Shown here one piece after another: positions 24,940 to 38,089 of a DNA stretch of 64,000 nt. The position numbers were made by a program, and so were the translations under genes. Below the pieces are notes generated by a model. The model saw only the letters and a program-made list of their open reading frames with translations, was not told where the DNA came from and made no database searches. Position 1 is the first letter of the stretch. Every line of letters begins with the position of its first letter. The DNA comes from Salminus brasiliensis. Its lineage: Eukaryota; Chordata; Actinopteri; Characiformes; Bryconidae. Location: the NCBI RefSeq assembly GCF_030463535.1, contig NC_132881.1:5285526-5349525 (forward strand), read 5' to 3'.

Positions 24940-25285
24940 AACAAATTTTAGACCCAAAGTAATACCTTACATCACACACAAAAAAAGAATCAGTCATTTT
25001 CAGGTAATTTTGAAATTATTTTCTGCACCAAAAATGAAGCTAATGAAACAGACGGCCTAACTGTAGCATGACACAGCTGACTGAAATGGGTCAGGCCTCT
25101 CTAGTAGAAGCTCATCTTTGGGCACTGTGACCTTAAGGCCCTGTGCAGCCTCTCCAGAGCCTCCCTTTCGATTGTCAGTGTCATTCTATTGCAGATTATG
25201 AACGTTGAACCAAACGTCCTGTATTGGCAGTTTTTGCACCTTAAATAAGTGACTTACTCACTAAGAAGGGAAGCTACTGTTGGAG

Positions 25286-25553
25286 TGGGGCTGGGCAATA
25301 TGACGATATTTGATCATATTGTGATGGATTTTGTTATATCGAGGATATTGTCAGTGCTTAAAGAAGACTGACCAACAGCACCTTTCATTACAGACAGTGT
25401 AATTAGACAGGTTTAATGAGATGAAGTGCAGCAGATGTCCTGAACAGTATCTAAATGGTAGTTTTTACCTTACATGATTAGCTACATGTATCGTGATGAA
25501 TATCGCGCATCGTGAAAATGTGTGAATATTTTTACTGTGTATTTTATTGTCTA
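25286..25553. mobile_element. MITE copy upstream of eif3a, right end decayed
   Basis: Left end GGGCTGGGCAATATGACGAT matches the terminal repeat of the MITE at 13637-13988, and the interior aligns over most of its length. The right terminal repeat has decayed (TATTTTATTGTCTACG). It ends ~300 bp before the eif3a start codon. Confidence 0.7.
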
Positions 25554-25799
25554 CGCACACTAGTGTTGTATACAACACATTTACTACAACTCCTGCCACT
25601 ATAATAACACTGAAACGATTTGGAATCGTGAGTCGACTCTTTTTTCTTTACGGAATCGACTCCCAGGCGTTCCGAGTACATACGGGTCCTCGCGTCGTCA
25701 CTGACAGAGACCCCCTCACGTGCGTGCTCCGTTCTCTCTCAAGCTGTAGCGGCGAAAGGCTTCTGCGTCGGCGCGGATGGACCGGCAGGATCTGCGAAA

Positions 25800-25829
25800 T
25801 ATATAAAACAAACCTCGACAGTCCTTTCC
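25800..25829 (+). promoter_or_regulatory. eif3a core promoter: TATA box plus TOP-like start
   Basis: TATATAAAA at 25800-25808 is followed ~15-21 bp later by the pyrimidine run CCTTTCC (25823-25829), in a CpG-rich block that starts near 25680. A cap site at this C would give a 5'UTR of about 30-35 nt with a 5' terminal oligopyrimidine-like start, as in translation-machinery mRNAs. The exact start site is inferred. Confidence 0.55.
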
Positions 25830-25857
25830 AATTTCGTCCCGCTAGCGAGCCGCAACC

Positions 25858-28800
25858 ATGCCGGCGTACTTTCAAAGACCGGAGAATGCTCTGAAAAGAG
25901 CTAACGGTGAGCGCGCCCTTCGAAACTCTCCTACTCCGTAGCTACATCGTGGTTGGGGCCGGGAGTGCTCCAATCCGCGTGCTCGCGCCCTAGCTAGGAC
26001 GCGTGGTGTAGCGCGTAGAAGCGTGGCTGCGTCCGTAGTCAGGCGCCCTAGCTAGAACGCAAGGGCGCGAATTGGAGCGCAGCCCACGTTTCCCCACTAA
26101 AGCAAGGCCATATGTCAGCAATTTTAGCGTTGTAGCGCGCATTTTCAGATTTCTCATCCCCGATTTCAGCTACTTTATTTGCCCTTTCGATGATATTCCT
26201 ACATAAATACAGTGCTGAGGCGTTGGCCAGTTTACTGACGGACTTTGTAAAGCTGGCAATCACTAGACTATCTCTCTGAAGCTTAGCTAGCGCTAGCTTA
26301 GCTTAGCCACAATGCGTCTGCGTGGGCCGCTTTTTTGTTAGCTAAGCTAGTTAGCGAGCGGCGTGCGTCGTCAGTTTTAACAGTGCCAGCTTATCCGGTG
26401 GGAAATAAGACACATTTTATGTATAAATAACAAAATAATTAATAATAAATGAGCTAAACACGAGTTTAGCCGGTTTAAGCCACCACTAGTTAGATGGATA
26501 GCTAAGCTAAGCTACGTGTGCTTCTAATAATGGTGGTGGCAAGCCTTGTGTGACTGAATGGCAGGCTTTAATCTCTTATAAATAATTAATTTATTAGTAT
26601 TTTGCCATTTTACAACACAAATGTTTGATGTATGGTCTGAAGTGTCTGTACTTTATGTAGCTAGCTAACACTGCTATAGTAATCTCCTTCACTACCACCC
26701 ATAACACGCCTGTTATAATACAGTAACCACAGCATGTGCAGGGTGTGTCTGTGTAACTACAGTAATGGTCTGTTTTCTAAACCCTGTATACATTTCTGTA
26801 TATTACTGTAGAGTTATTTGATGCTGCAATTATTAAATTGAGGCTGACCTGGGGGTGGGGGACAAAAGATCCTGTTAATCATCACTGATCAATTAATGAC
26901 CACACATTATTCTGTTCAGAGTTTCTTGAGGTTGGCAAGAAGCAGCCAGCCTTGGACGTGCTGTACGATGTCATCAAGAGCAAGAAACACCGAACATGGC
27001 AGAAGATTCACGAGCCCATTATGCTCAAGTACCTGGAGCTCTGCGTGGACCTGCGCAAGAGCCACCTGGCCAAGGAGGGCCTGTACCAGTACAAGAACAT
27101 CTGTCAGCAGGTCTGCAGATATGCTCTGTTGTCTGTCTGTCTGTCTGGTCCCTGAAACTGTAAAATGCACAGTAGCGTGGTATATCTGTGAGAATGCACT
27201 GCTGTAGAGTAAAGGCACTGTATTGATTTATAATTAAGTAAAGACTCTTGTCCTTGAGGACGGTTTAATAGAAAATAACCGTGGTGAGGTCTGTTACTTC
27301 TACTCTACACCAGTATGTATTGGGTTCATATTGCTCCAGACAGAAATACTTATCCTGTATGTGCAATAATTGTGAACAGAGAGCACTCCCATTATACACA
27401 CATCATTTGTGGTCAATAAATAATCAGAGCTTAGATTATTTTATATCACAAATGTTAAATATCAACATGTTAAATCTATGATGAGGACTAATATATACAG
27501 TATGAGTGTATATACGGTCTAATATACAGTGAAAGTCATTGCATTGTGCCTTCCACGTTCCCAATAGCAGTGAAATCAACTTGCATAGTTTTGAAACTTC
27601 AGATTGGAGTGACTGTATAATTATACTGTAATGTTTCGAATGTCTCACTGCTGGCATTGCAAGAATATGGCTCATTCTAGCAGCGCAAAGCTTTCTTTTA
27701 TGATATTCTGGTGATTGTTGTTGAATATAGAGCTGGATGGTATGAAAGGAGAGTTGTTGCTGCAAAAGCCCAACTTTGGGGTTTGGTTCCCTCTGCTGGA
27801 GCAAACGAACATTACACTTTTGCTCCTAAACCTTAGGATAAAATGGAGTTTCCTTATGTGTGTGTGTCTCAATCATGCACCGTCTCGCCATTATCTGTTT
27901 TCTAATCAATAATATCTTTTCAATTCAGGTGAACATCAAGTCTCTGGAGGATGTGGTTCGTGCCTACCTGAAACTGGCGGAGGAGAAAACTGAGACCGCG
28001 AAGGAGGAGTCTCAGCAGATGGTGTTGGACATCGAGGACTTGGATAACATTCAGACCCCAGAGAGGTACAGCAGAACATAATGTTGTGTGTGACGAGTTG
28101 CATTAAATTTCATGAAGTATTCAGAGATGGTGTTCTCGGTACCGGTTTAGTGTATTTTGGATGGTCTGGACGAGATCTTCTGCACATCACGAAATAATAC
28201 TGATGACCGGTCAAGTGATACGGCCACTAAAGAGCTTCTTTAATGTGTTTAATCAGTGTGTTGCTGAGTGCGGTGAGCGGGGAGGACACTCAGGACCGTA
28301 CTGACCGCCTGCTGCTCACTCCTTGGGTCAAGTTCCTGTGGGAGTCGTACCGACAGTGTCTGGATCTGCTGAGGAACAACTCCAAAGTGGAGCGGCTGTA
28401 CCATGACATTGCTCAGCAAGGTCAGAACATGGTTTGCGTGACTGAAGGATGAATAAAAGATTTGGTGTCTCCTGTAATAAGGTATAATAATATATAAGTA
28501 GTCTTGACTATAACATGGGCGTTATTTACTCCCCCAATGCAGCTTTCAAGTTCTGCCTGCAGTACACCCGTAAGGCAGAGTTCCGCAAGCTGTGTGATAA
28601 TCTGCGCATGCACCTGGGCCAAATCCAGAGGCATCACAACCAGAGCACCGCCATTAACCTGAACAACCCTGAGAGCCAGTCCATGCACCTGGAGACTCGC
28701 CTAGTACAGCTGGACAGTGCTATTAGCATGGAATTGTGGCAGGTGGGTCTTTGCAGTGGTTTACTGTAGAGAAGCTTGTGTAGCTTAGCAGCGTCAGTGA

Positions 28801-31800
28801 AAAGGGACTACCATAGGAGCACCACTGAATTTGATCTTATTGGGGGGGCCATTGTCAACACAGCACGGCACAAACACACTACAGATACACTAAATTGGGC
28901 ATTTTCAATTATTAAAGGTCATTGATGACCCAATTTTATTTATAAAACTAAAGAAAATGCTTTGTTCCCTTGCTAACACACAACCTACAATATTTCAGGA
29001 AGCCTTCAAGGCAGTAGAGGACATCCATGGGTTGTTCGCCCTCTCGAAGAAGCCCCCCAAGCCCCAGCTGATGGCCAACTACTATAACAAGGTGTCCACT
29101 GTCTTCTGGAAGTCTGGAAACGCTCTGTTCCATGCCTCCACCCTGCACCGGCTCTACCATCTCTCCAGAGAGATGAGAAAGAATCTCACACAGGACGAGA
29201 TGCAAAGGTGAGCTTTGAAGACACAAGTTTTGAACCATTCTGTAGTTTTAAATTTGAGTGAGAATGAAATATTGTAACAATTGAGCTGCAGGAGGAGGAG
29301 ATTAATGTAGCTTCTTTATTAGGCTGTCGGGAGATTAGTTTGGCTACTTGTCATTTATAGGAAATTAACAATCTCTTATTCTCAGGATGTCTACTCGTGT
29401 CCTTTTGGCCACCCTGTCCATTCCCATAACCCCTGAGCGCACTGATATTGCCCGCTTGTTGGATATGGACGGCATCATCGTAGAGAAGCACCGCAGACTA
29501 GCCACTTTGCTCGGCCTTCAGTCCCCACCTACTCGCCAGAGCCTCATGAATGACATGGTAGCGTATACATCAGCTTTTGTTAACGCCTAATCCCAGGCAG
29601 AGAAATTAACCTTCTAAACCTAATGTAATGTTCTAAAGCGTATTGTTTATAGTCACTGCTTTCCATGTCTTCAGTCTTATACCCAGCAAAAGCTTGATTT
29701 ACTTGATTAATATTCACATTCATATTTTCCCATACAAATTCATTGAATTCGCAATTTAAAACAAATTCCCTGTCAGTTTCTTACACCTCTAACTTGGTCT
29801 TGTTTCCAAAGGTGAGGTTCAACCTTCTCCAGTACATTGTACCTGAAGTTAAGGAGCTGTACAGCTGGCTGGAAGTGGACTTCCATCCACTCAAACTGTG
29901 TGGAAGAGTCACCAAGGTAATTACCTGAAGTCCTTTTAAAATATCTGAAATTTAATGTGTGAGCCACTCAACGCTGCTAGAGAAATACATCGCCATGTCT
30001 GACCCCTTTTCATTTTTATTTATTTATTAAAAGGTGCTAAACTGGGTGAGGGACCAGGCTGAGAAGGAGACTGACCTGCAGCAATACGTTCCTCACCTAC
30101 AGAACAACACTATTCTCCGACTGCTTCAGCAGGTTGGTGTGCTGCTACGTTACCTACATAAACTGATCACTTTTCGCTAGATTCTTACTCTGAATCTAAT
30201 TGGATGGTTTGATCCTGTCAGGTGGCTCAAATCTACCAGAGCATTGAATTTAGCCGACTGGCTTCTCTTGTGCCATTTGTGGATGCCTTCCAACTGGAGC
30301 GTTCCATCGTAGACGCTGCTCGCCACTGCGACCTGCAGGTAAAGTACGGTTTGGGTTTTAAGGACAGTGTCGAAATGCTGTAAAATGAAGTTAAGGAAAG
30401 CGACTATCATTTTTGAGTCGTATGTAGGGGATAATAGTAGTGTAAATGTATCCCTAATCAAAATTTGTGTGTTTTTTTTTTTTGTTTGTTTTTTTTTTTC
30501 CTTTTTTAGGTGCGCATTGATCATTCCTCCCGTACTCTAAGTTTTGGCTCTGACCTGAACTACTCCACTAAAGAAGATGCACCTGTGGGACCGTTCCTGC
30601 AGAACATGCCTTCTGAACAGATCCGTAACCAACTCACTGCCATGTCTTCCTCACTGGCTAAGGCCATCCAGGTCATCAAACCTGCTTCGATTCTGGTAAA
30701 CGAAAAACCTTTCCAACTTTCTCATCCTAGATTTTGACTGTCTTTCCCAGCCCAGTCTTATTGTCTTTCACACAGTTGCTGCAGTATTTCTTTTATGCTT
30801 GTAGGATTGTCAATATACATATATCTGAAAACTATACACACTGTAGTGTTTGTGTGTTTAATCGTTCATTTACTTTACATTTATTACACACATTCAGCGC
30901 TATTTCAAAAAAGTCATGTAACCATCAATCCACCCCCTGTAGCAAGAGCGGGAGGAGCAGAGCCAGCTGGCCATCGCCGCCTACTTGAAAAACGCCCGCA
31001 AGGAGCACCAGCGCATCCTGGCCCGCCGTCAGACCATCGAGGAGCGAAAGGAGCGCCTGGAGAGCCTGAACATCCAGCGAGAGAAGGAGGAGCTGGAGCA
31101 GCGCGAGGCTGAGCTCCAGAAGGTGCGGAAGGCAGAGGAGGAGCGCCTGCGACAGGAGGCCAAGGAAAGGGAGAAGGAGCGCATCATGCAGGAGCACGAA
31201 CAGATCAAGAAGAAGACCGTGCGCGAGCGGCTGGAGCAGATCAAGAAGACCGAGTTGGGAGCCAAGGCCTTTAAAGACATCGACATTGAGGTGCGGGGAG
31301 GGATTGGATTGGGGAGATTTGTGACTCACCTTGCTGAAAAAAATTCTGACCATGCACAAAGAAATGTGGTTAATTAAAGGAGGCTGTATTTTGCTGTCTT
31401 CTGTGATGGTCTATCCAACACTACATCCTTATTGTTTTCTTACTTCTTACAGCTTTTTCATATGTAATTTTATTAGACCACAATTTCTTAATTACACGAT
31501 ACTGTGAAAACCTTTATTGTCTTTATGTATTGACACTCAATTTCTCTGTGTAGGATCTGGAGGAACTGGACCCTGACTTCATCATGGCCAAACAAGTGGA
31601 GCAGTTGGAGAAAGAGAAGAAGGAGTTGCAGGAGCGTTTAAAGAACCAGGAGAAGAAGGTATATTTGATCAGATCATGCAGATTAACCGCATATAACCGG
31701 TTAATAATAATATTAGGAGTAGCAGCAAGCTTGTTGGATTTTGCTTCACTGAAATCAAAGTGGTTTTCTCAGTACAGTGTATAGTACGGTCAACTCATGT

Positions 31801-34800
31801 CACTGTATTATTTAAGTTAAAGTATTGAATTTTTGTTTCTTGCCTTTTAGATTGATTACTTTGAAAGAGCCAAGCGCCTTGAGGAAATCCCCCTCATTAA
31901 GAAGGCTTATGAAGAACAGCGCATCAAAGACATGGAGCTGTGGGAACTCCAAGAAGAGGAGAGGGTAAGGCTTTTTAAAATTTGTACCACCACAGGAATA
32001 AAGGTGGCACACCATGTCAAGAATGTACTGCTCTCTGCTTTGCTAGAAAAGATTACTCCAAAGCTGCTGTTCTAGAGAATAGTCCATTTCCAAGGTCCAA
32101 AGATTCTTTTAAAAAACACTGTCTAACTGTTTAGATGTTAGAAGTCGTAGGCAAACAAGTATTTCTCCAGTTGCTTGCATCAATCCGCAGTGCTTCTAGT
32201 GCTCAGACACCTTGAGGGCTCTAAAGTGTGAGGGGTAGCTGCAAAAGGTGCAGTGGCTGATGTGCTACGAAAGGTGCTGGCTTGGTATCTCTCCTGCTAC
32301 TGTGAGAAGATCTAACTGTCTGTCCTGATACAGGGGGGGGATAAAAATTAAGAAAATCTAGCTTGAAGTGTGACTGTAATGCTCTGTATTACAGATCAGC
32401 AACATGCAAGTGGAGCGTGAGAAGGCTCTGGAACACAAGACGAGAATGTCTAGGATGATGGAGGATAAGGAGAACTTTGTGTCTAAAATAACTGCTGCCC
32501 GAAGCTTCATCTATGAGGTAAAGACAAAACCTAAACCTTGATGCAAGTCACCAGTTCTTAAATGTTGCACTGTATTTAAGCCGAATATTGATTTTTACAT
32601 ATTTTTAATCATTACTAAGGAAAAACTGAAGCAGTTCCAGGAGCGTTTGGTGGAGGAGAGGAAAAAGCGCCTTGAGGAGAGGAAAAAGCAGCGCAAAGAA
32701 GAGCGAAGAAACGCCTTTTACCGCCAGAAAGAGGAGGAGGAACAGAGGATCCATGAAGAACAGCTAAAGAAAGGTACTGCCTATTGTGACCTCCTTTTAA
32801 ACGAATATGTGTTCTTTGTATGAATCCTGATAAACTGGGAAGGTGCTTTTCGCCCTTGAGGCTTTTCAAGCACCACCTTTTCTGGTGATTCTTGGTCATA
32901 TTGTACAACAGAATCTATCAAACCATGCTTGCTTAAAAACCAGGATACTACAGCAAGTATTTCTTTATTTTATGGCAATAAATCTCTCCTGACTGTGTCG
33001 TCTTGTCATTTCGTTTGAGTTCTCATGATGTTCCCAACTATTGTGTGTTGTAGAGCGTGAGGAGCGTGAGCGCCTGGAGCAGGAGCAGAGGGAGGAGGAG
33101 GAGCGCGAGTACCAGGAGCGCCTGCGCAAACTGGAGGAGCAGGAGAGGAAGCAGCGAGCCAGGCAGCAGGAAATCGAGGAGCGCGAACGCCGCAAAGAGG
33201 AGGAGAGGAAGGTGCCAGAGGAGAAGGGCAGCAAAGTAAGGGCAAACTCTTGTTGTCAGGTTTAACAGGAAGTTTTTTAAGATCTGCCATGGATTACAAG
33301 CCACTTGACCATTTTAAGGACTTTACCATTTTTGCCTAAATGCCATCTTCTGTCTTCTGAAAGGATCCTAAACAACACTGTGTGATTATTAAATGAATTA
33401 AATAAATAATGTTGAATGCACCCAAAACCAAAATTTAATGCGCTTCATTAAGAAGACTGACAATCCCATATAAAGCGGGTGTATTTTTGGTGCAGCTTTT
33501 AAATGAGAATCTTGTTCATTCTAGGACTGGGGTGAGAAAGAAGAAGGAGGCTGGAGGAAGCGCACAGAAGCCGAATCAGAATGGCGACGCCCTGCTGGTG
33601 AAGGGTGAGCCAGCGCTATGCCTTTACAACCTGTTGTCCTGAGTTCTGAATCCCCCACCTTGTCCCCTTTGAAATATCCCAGTGGGTCATCTTTTGACAT
33701 GTGAAGAGAGTTATTGTAGAGAACAAATCGCTTTTGTTGGCTAAAATTAAAAATATCAGATGTGTAGATTAACAATACATTCATGTTGTTGGGGTTATTT
33801 GTGTGAGACTTCAGGCTTGCACTACTTTAAAACACTCAATCATTGGTTCTTCTGTTTAAGCTTTTTCCTAACACATTTCCCCATGTCTCCAGTATGCTCT
33901 AAGCTAACGGCTAACTCCAGCTGTTAATGTGATCATTTAATGTGGCTAATTTTAATGTGGTCATGAGCAACCCCTTACGGAGTATATCTGGGTGTTTTAA
34001 AGCAGGAAACACACTAAAATGTGCAAAGCAGTGACTTCATGGTTTGTTTTGGGTAGTGTCTTTCTGTTAAGTGACCCTCCTGTGATTACTCCATGATGGC
34101 CAGGGGTTGTTCCTCCAAAGCCCCAAAAGAGTGGGGGGAAGAATGTGGGACTAAAAGGCCACTGGTGTTGCTCTTTAAAACAAAAGGATAAAACATGTAT
34201 ATTATAATATCTTAAATTTGAACAACAAAAACTATAATACAACCTGAACCCTAGATCCCCTGGAATGGGTAAATAACTTAAGCTTTTAAATAAGCAAATT
34301 TGTCTGTTTGAGAGATTCGCTTTCTGTCCTGATTTGATGGTCAATTTCCATTTATAGACCGTATATAGTCTTTTTATTATAGGTTTTCTGCAAGTTTAAT
34401 CTTTGCAGATTTTCAGTTGAGCAATATTATGGGTTTGTTTGTAAATCTTTTTTTTCTTTTTTTTGTGTTTAAACAGAAAGGACTGGCGTAGCGAAGGCCG
34501 TGAAGATCAGGACAATGAGACGCCCTTCAGGAGAGGAGGTGATGGTCCCCGCCGTGGAGGTTCTGACGACAGAGGCCTTCGTCGCGGCTTTGATGACGAA
34601 CGAGCTCCACGCCGTGGTGGCGATGATGACCGTGGGCCGCGCAGAGGCTTTGATGATGACCGTGGGCCGCGCAGAGGCTTTGATGATGACCGTGGGCCGC
34701 GCAGAGGCTTTGATGACGACCGCGGACCCAGACGGGGTATGGATGACGACCGCGGTCCAAGGCGTGGTATGGACGATGACCGTGGACCTAGGCGTGGCTT

Positions 34801-36628
34801 TGATGATGATCGTGGCCCCCGCCGTGGCATGGACGAGCCCAGGGCCCCAAGACGTGGTGCAGATGATGACTGGGGCCCCAGAAGAGGAGGTGACGATGAG
34901 AGAGGGGGTCGTAGAGGCATGGATGATTCTGGCCCACGCCGCGGAGATGACGCCAAACCATGGAAACCCGCAGGTAGACCAGGTATGCATCACAATGGCG
35001 TAATTAGAGCCATATAAATAAACTCTGGCCTACGAAGCCCAGAAAGGACCAGCCCGTCTGTACTTGATGGCAGTGGTCAAAAACCGATCCGCACCAAGAG
35101 CCCTTTGAGCTTCAAGTACGGCTCGGCTCGACCCCCCCATTCCTTAAAATCCACGGAAGACAAGTGTCCAGTTTTTTTTTTTTTTTTTTTTTTTATGTCC
35201 TGGCACCAAAGTGGTGGAACGAGCTTCCCCTGGGTGTCCGAACGGCAGAGTCCAGCGCTCGCTGTCTTCAAACCCAGACAGAAGACCCACCTCTTCCGAG
35301 AATACTTGAGCGAATAGCAGAGTGATCTCCTTACTGACTTGTGTTTAGTAGAGTCTAAACTTAGAGGGTCTTTAAATTTTTAGCCTTTTCAAACTAGCTG
35401 AGGTTTTTCTTGGGTAAATAGCAAAGCACTTTTGTAAGTCGCTTTGGATAAAAGCGTCTGCTAAATGCCTTAAATGTAAATAATAATGGATATTTTGGAA
35501 ACTTGCCAGGTTTGGAGGAACACAAGGCAGATTATTTTGTCGTTGCACCTAAAATAATTAGGCTAAAATTGTGGAGATGCCGTGCTTCACTGCTTTGGAA
35601 CTCCCTACTTTTGCCTGTTAAATATTAAGACCTTTTGTCAGCAAACATTACTGATTAAACGGCCATTTAAACACACTTCTTGTACCACATATGGATCCTT
35701 GTTTCAAGGTCACTGACGTCTCTTCTCGTTGATACTGAAAGCTCCTTCTCCTTTTTTCACCCACTGTAGGTGGATGGAGAGAGCGGGAGAAGGCTCGTGA
35801 AGAGAGCTGGGGTCCACCCCGTGAAGCTGACGGCAATGATGATGGAGATAATGACGAAGACGAGCGCAATGAAGGAGATCGTTTCAGAGACCGTCGTCCA
35901 CCCAGGTATGCAGAGACCTCCTGTTCGTTCATATGGGCGGTTTGCAATGTTGATTTGGAAGATGCTGTTGCTGATTGTTATACAGGAATGTGGTTTATTA
36001 CACGTTCACTGGTTTGCCAATATTCACTTGGTTTTGTTGTATGTGCGCACAGGGAGGAAGGAGGCTGGAGAAGGGGTGGGTCTGATGAGCCCAACAGCTG
36101 GCGTGACTCTCGGCGTGAGGACTTTGATCGAGATGATCGCCGCGACCGTCGTGACATAAGAGAACGCAGAGACGACCGTGAACGTGATCACAGGCCCCCG
36201 CCCAGAGAACATGAAGAAGGTATTTCTGTTGGTTTACAACCTCAAATAATATCACTGAATCTTGCTTGAGTGACTTAAATGAGTGTGTAAATGCGAGCGT
36301 TGTTTTCAGATTGCAGCTGCCAGAGAATGCAGACCAGAGTTTGAAACTAATCACACTTAACATTGTTAAACATTTATTTGACGGCTGTGTGTGTGTGCAG
36401 ATTTGCGGAGGTATAATTCTGCTCTTATGCACTCTTGTTTCAGGAGGGTCTTGGCGCCGCGCAGGAGAAGAACGCAGAGATGAGCGAAAGGACGACAGAG
36501 AGGATCCCCCAAGACCTCGTGAGCGTGACGGGGAAAGGAGTTCCTGGCGCACCGACAAGGACAAAGACAACCCGCGCCGCACCAAGAACGAGACCGACGA
36601 TGACGGCTGGACCACAGTCCGTCGCTAA
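25858..36628 (+). CDS. eif3a: Eukaryotic translation initiation factor 3 subunit A, 22 exons, 1242 aa
   Basis: Largest eIF3 subunit; scaffolds the eIF3 complex on the 40S ribosome in the cytoplasm. Exons: 25858-25906, 26920-27110, 27929-28065, 28257-28420, 28543-28742, 28999-29207, 29386-29557, 29812-29916, 30034-30132, 30222-30338, 30510-30695, 30943-31290, 31554-31658, 31851-31964, 32395-32517, 32620-32773, 33054-33235, 33525-33604, 34477-34982, 35770-35905, 36053-36219, 36444-36628. They sum to 3729 nt with every phase consistent. The N-terminus [16 protein letters not shown] matches vertebrate eIF3a. The PCI region is encoded by about exons 7-11. A Glu/Arg/Lys coiled-coil follows (exons 12-17), then the decapeptide repeat domain (exon 19), then an Arg/Asp-rich tail ending DDGWTTVRR. 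Human is ~1382 aa; the fish protein is shorter mainly in the repeat domain. All exons look intact. Minus-strand frames across it are shadows. Confidence 0.98.
25907..26919. other. eif3a intron 1
   Basis: CpG-rich at its start, then a patch (26280-26520) crowded with GCTAGC, TTAGC and AGCTAAGCTA words. No coding sequence or mobile element recognised. Confidence 0.5.
27111..27928. other. eif3a intron 2
   Basis: 818-bp intron without recognisable elements apart from a short GTCTGTCT run right after the donor. Open frames here are incidental. Confidence 0.6.
33605..34476. other. eif3a intron 18
   Basis: 872-bp intron, AT-rich, no mobile element recognised. Confidence 0.6.
34590..34940 (+). repeat. 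eif3a decapeptide repeat array (coding minisatellite)
   Basis: About 13-14 units of 30 bp (one 27 bp) encoding DDRGPRRG(F/M/G)D-type decapeptides. Three consecutive units from ~34621 to 34710 are nearly identical at DNA level, implying recent expansion. Silent differences elsewhere show older units under protein-level selection. The family feature is the eIF3a repeat domain that binds other initiation factors. Confidence 0.9.
35020..35480 (+). mobile_element. Non-LTR retrotransposon 3' fragment in eif3a intron 19
   Basis: Contains a LINE-type C-terminal coding remnant (TGGTGGAACGAGCTTCCCCT, then GAAGACCCACCTCTTCCGAG). The characteristic 3' tail follows (GTCGCTTTGGATAAAAGCGT, then CTGCTAAATGCCTTAAATG). 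A 23-bp T-tract interrupts it at ~35174. The same tail is found antisense on the SINE at 56344-56560. Confidence 0.75.
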
Positions 36629-36980
36629 AGGCTCCGTTCACCCCCCTGCTGGCCTCCGCAGCCTTGATCTGTTCTGTAATCTCTTTGGTATTGTGACCGA
36701 GATCTTCTCTGGCGTACATTTGAAAACAAAGCTATCGCATAGTTACGAAATCTCTGAATTGTCATGCCAAACATGGTGAGGGCCTCTTTTTTTTTTTTTT
36801 TTTTTTTTTCTTTTCATTTTTTGACAAACAGTTCAACCTCCTTCTCAAAGTAGATCATTCCCCTTTTGTTGTGCATGCTTAGAGTATTCAATTGGGCTCA
36901 CTCAAAAACAGTTAGCGTGTTCTTGAACCGGTGGGTGTGCTGAATGTGGACGAGTTCTATACAGATAAAACAAATTAAAT

Positions 36981-37126
36981 AATAAATAAAATAAAGTCTG
37001 ATGTGTTGTGGTGACTTTCGGATGTGGAAGTCTGCAGATTCTTTTATCATGGTCCAGTCTTCACTCTGGTTGCTGCTTCTCCCATGGTTGTGTGCTTTTT
37101 AGAAATATGAAAACTTTATTAATAAA
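36981..37126 (+). terminator. eif3a poly(A) signals
   Basis: Three overlapping AATAAA hexamers at 36981-36995 are followed by a GT-rich stretch. A second AATAAA is at 37121-37126. The 3'UTR would be about 370-520 nt. A long T-tract (36788-36810) lies inside the 3'UTR. Confidence 0.6.
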
Positions 37127-37149
37127 GTCATTTGCTCAACAAATGGCCG

Positions 37150-38080
37150 TTTCTCTCATTTGTTACTCTTAATTATACATATAACAGCCCTGCAATTTAG
37201 GGAAGATGTGCTGGTGATGAACACTGACAAAACTGTTGACTGTTTTACTGATGGGAGCTTTTTAAACAACTGTTTTTACCTCTACAGTGTTTAATATCTT
37301 AGAATCATTAGTCTGACTGATGGCTCATTTACAGCTGCTGTTGCTGTGTGTTGATGACGTGTGTGTGTGTGTGTGAGACTGGATGAGCTACAATTGGCTT
37401 TTCTAATGAATTAGAGTGGTCAAAATCATCCTTTCTGAAAAACTATTGAGCTGCTGTTGGGTGTGCTGTCTGTTATCCTTCCTTTACATTTACAACCAGG
37501 CTCTAAGCTGAGCTAAGCGGAATTCTTGCCTGCATCCGAAGTCCCCAACCTCTCCATATCAGTGAAAATAGCTGATTTTACTGCAGAAAAGTGTGTATCG
37601 TGTGTTATCTGCACTTGATGGCAGCACGTTATACTGTCTGTCTTGACCTTCCTTAACAAAGTGAGGTCATCCACCTCTCCAAGTGACCTTTTTAGGCTTA
37701 ATACAGATTTTTATTTATTATTTTTATTTATTTTAGTGCCAAACCCAGAGCAGTCATTAGGAAATAAGAGCAAAGAGGCAGGAGGGTCCAGTTTCAGATT
37801 TGCTTGTTTTATTTAGTCAGGTTTTGTTATTCTAGCTTTCACATGACGTGAAGTTGCTGTAGAATAAAGGAATAACGTCGAGGGAGAGAAAAGGTGAGTA
37901 AAAACACTCTAAATATGTTAGAACTACAAATGAATTGCCTTTAAAATAGGCTGTAATTTCTTAAAAAAATAAATCATGACTTTAATGCTTTGTCTTGACC
38001 CACATTACATAAGTCATTTGTGCCCTGTGTTGTTAAACGTTTGCATATCAAATTATATCAAAATACTGTTATGTGGGGTG
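37150..38080. other. No gene seen: downstream of eif3a
   Basis: Intergenic, with a short (GT)n at ~37360. Nothing recognised. Confidence 0.4.
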
Positions 38081-38089
38081 GAACTGCTC

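Noticed and set aside
34469..34993. Minus-strand 174-aa and 149-aa frames opposite eif3a exon 19
   Set aside because: They are shadows of the 30-bp coding repeat. The plus strand is clearly the eIF3a protein.
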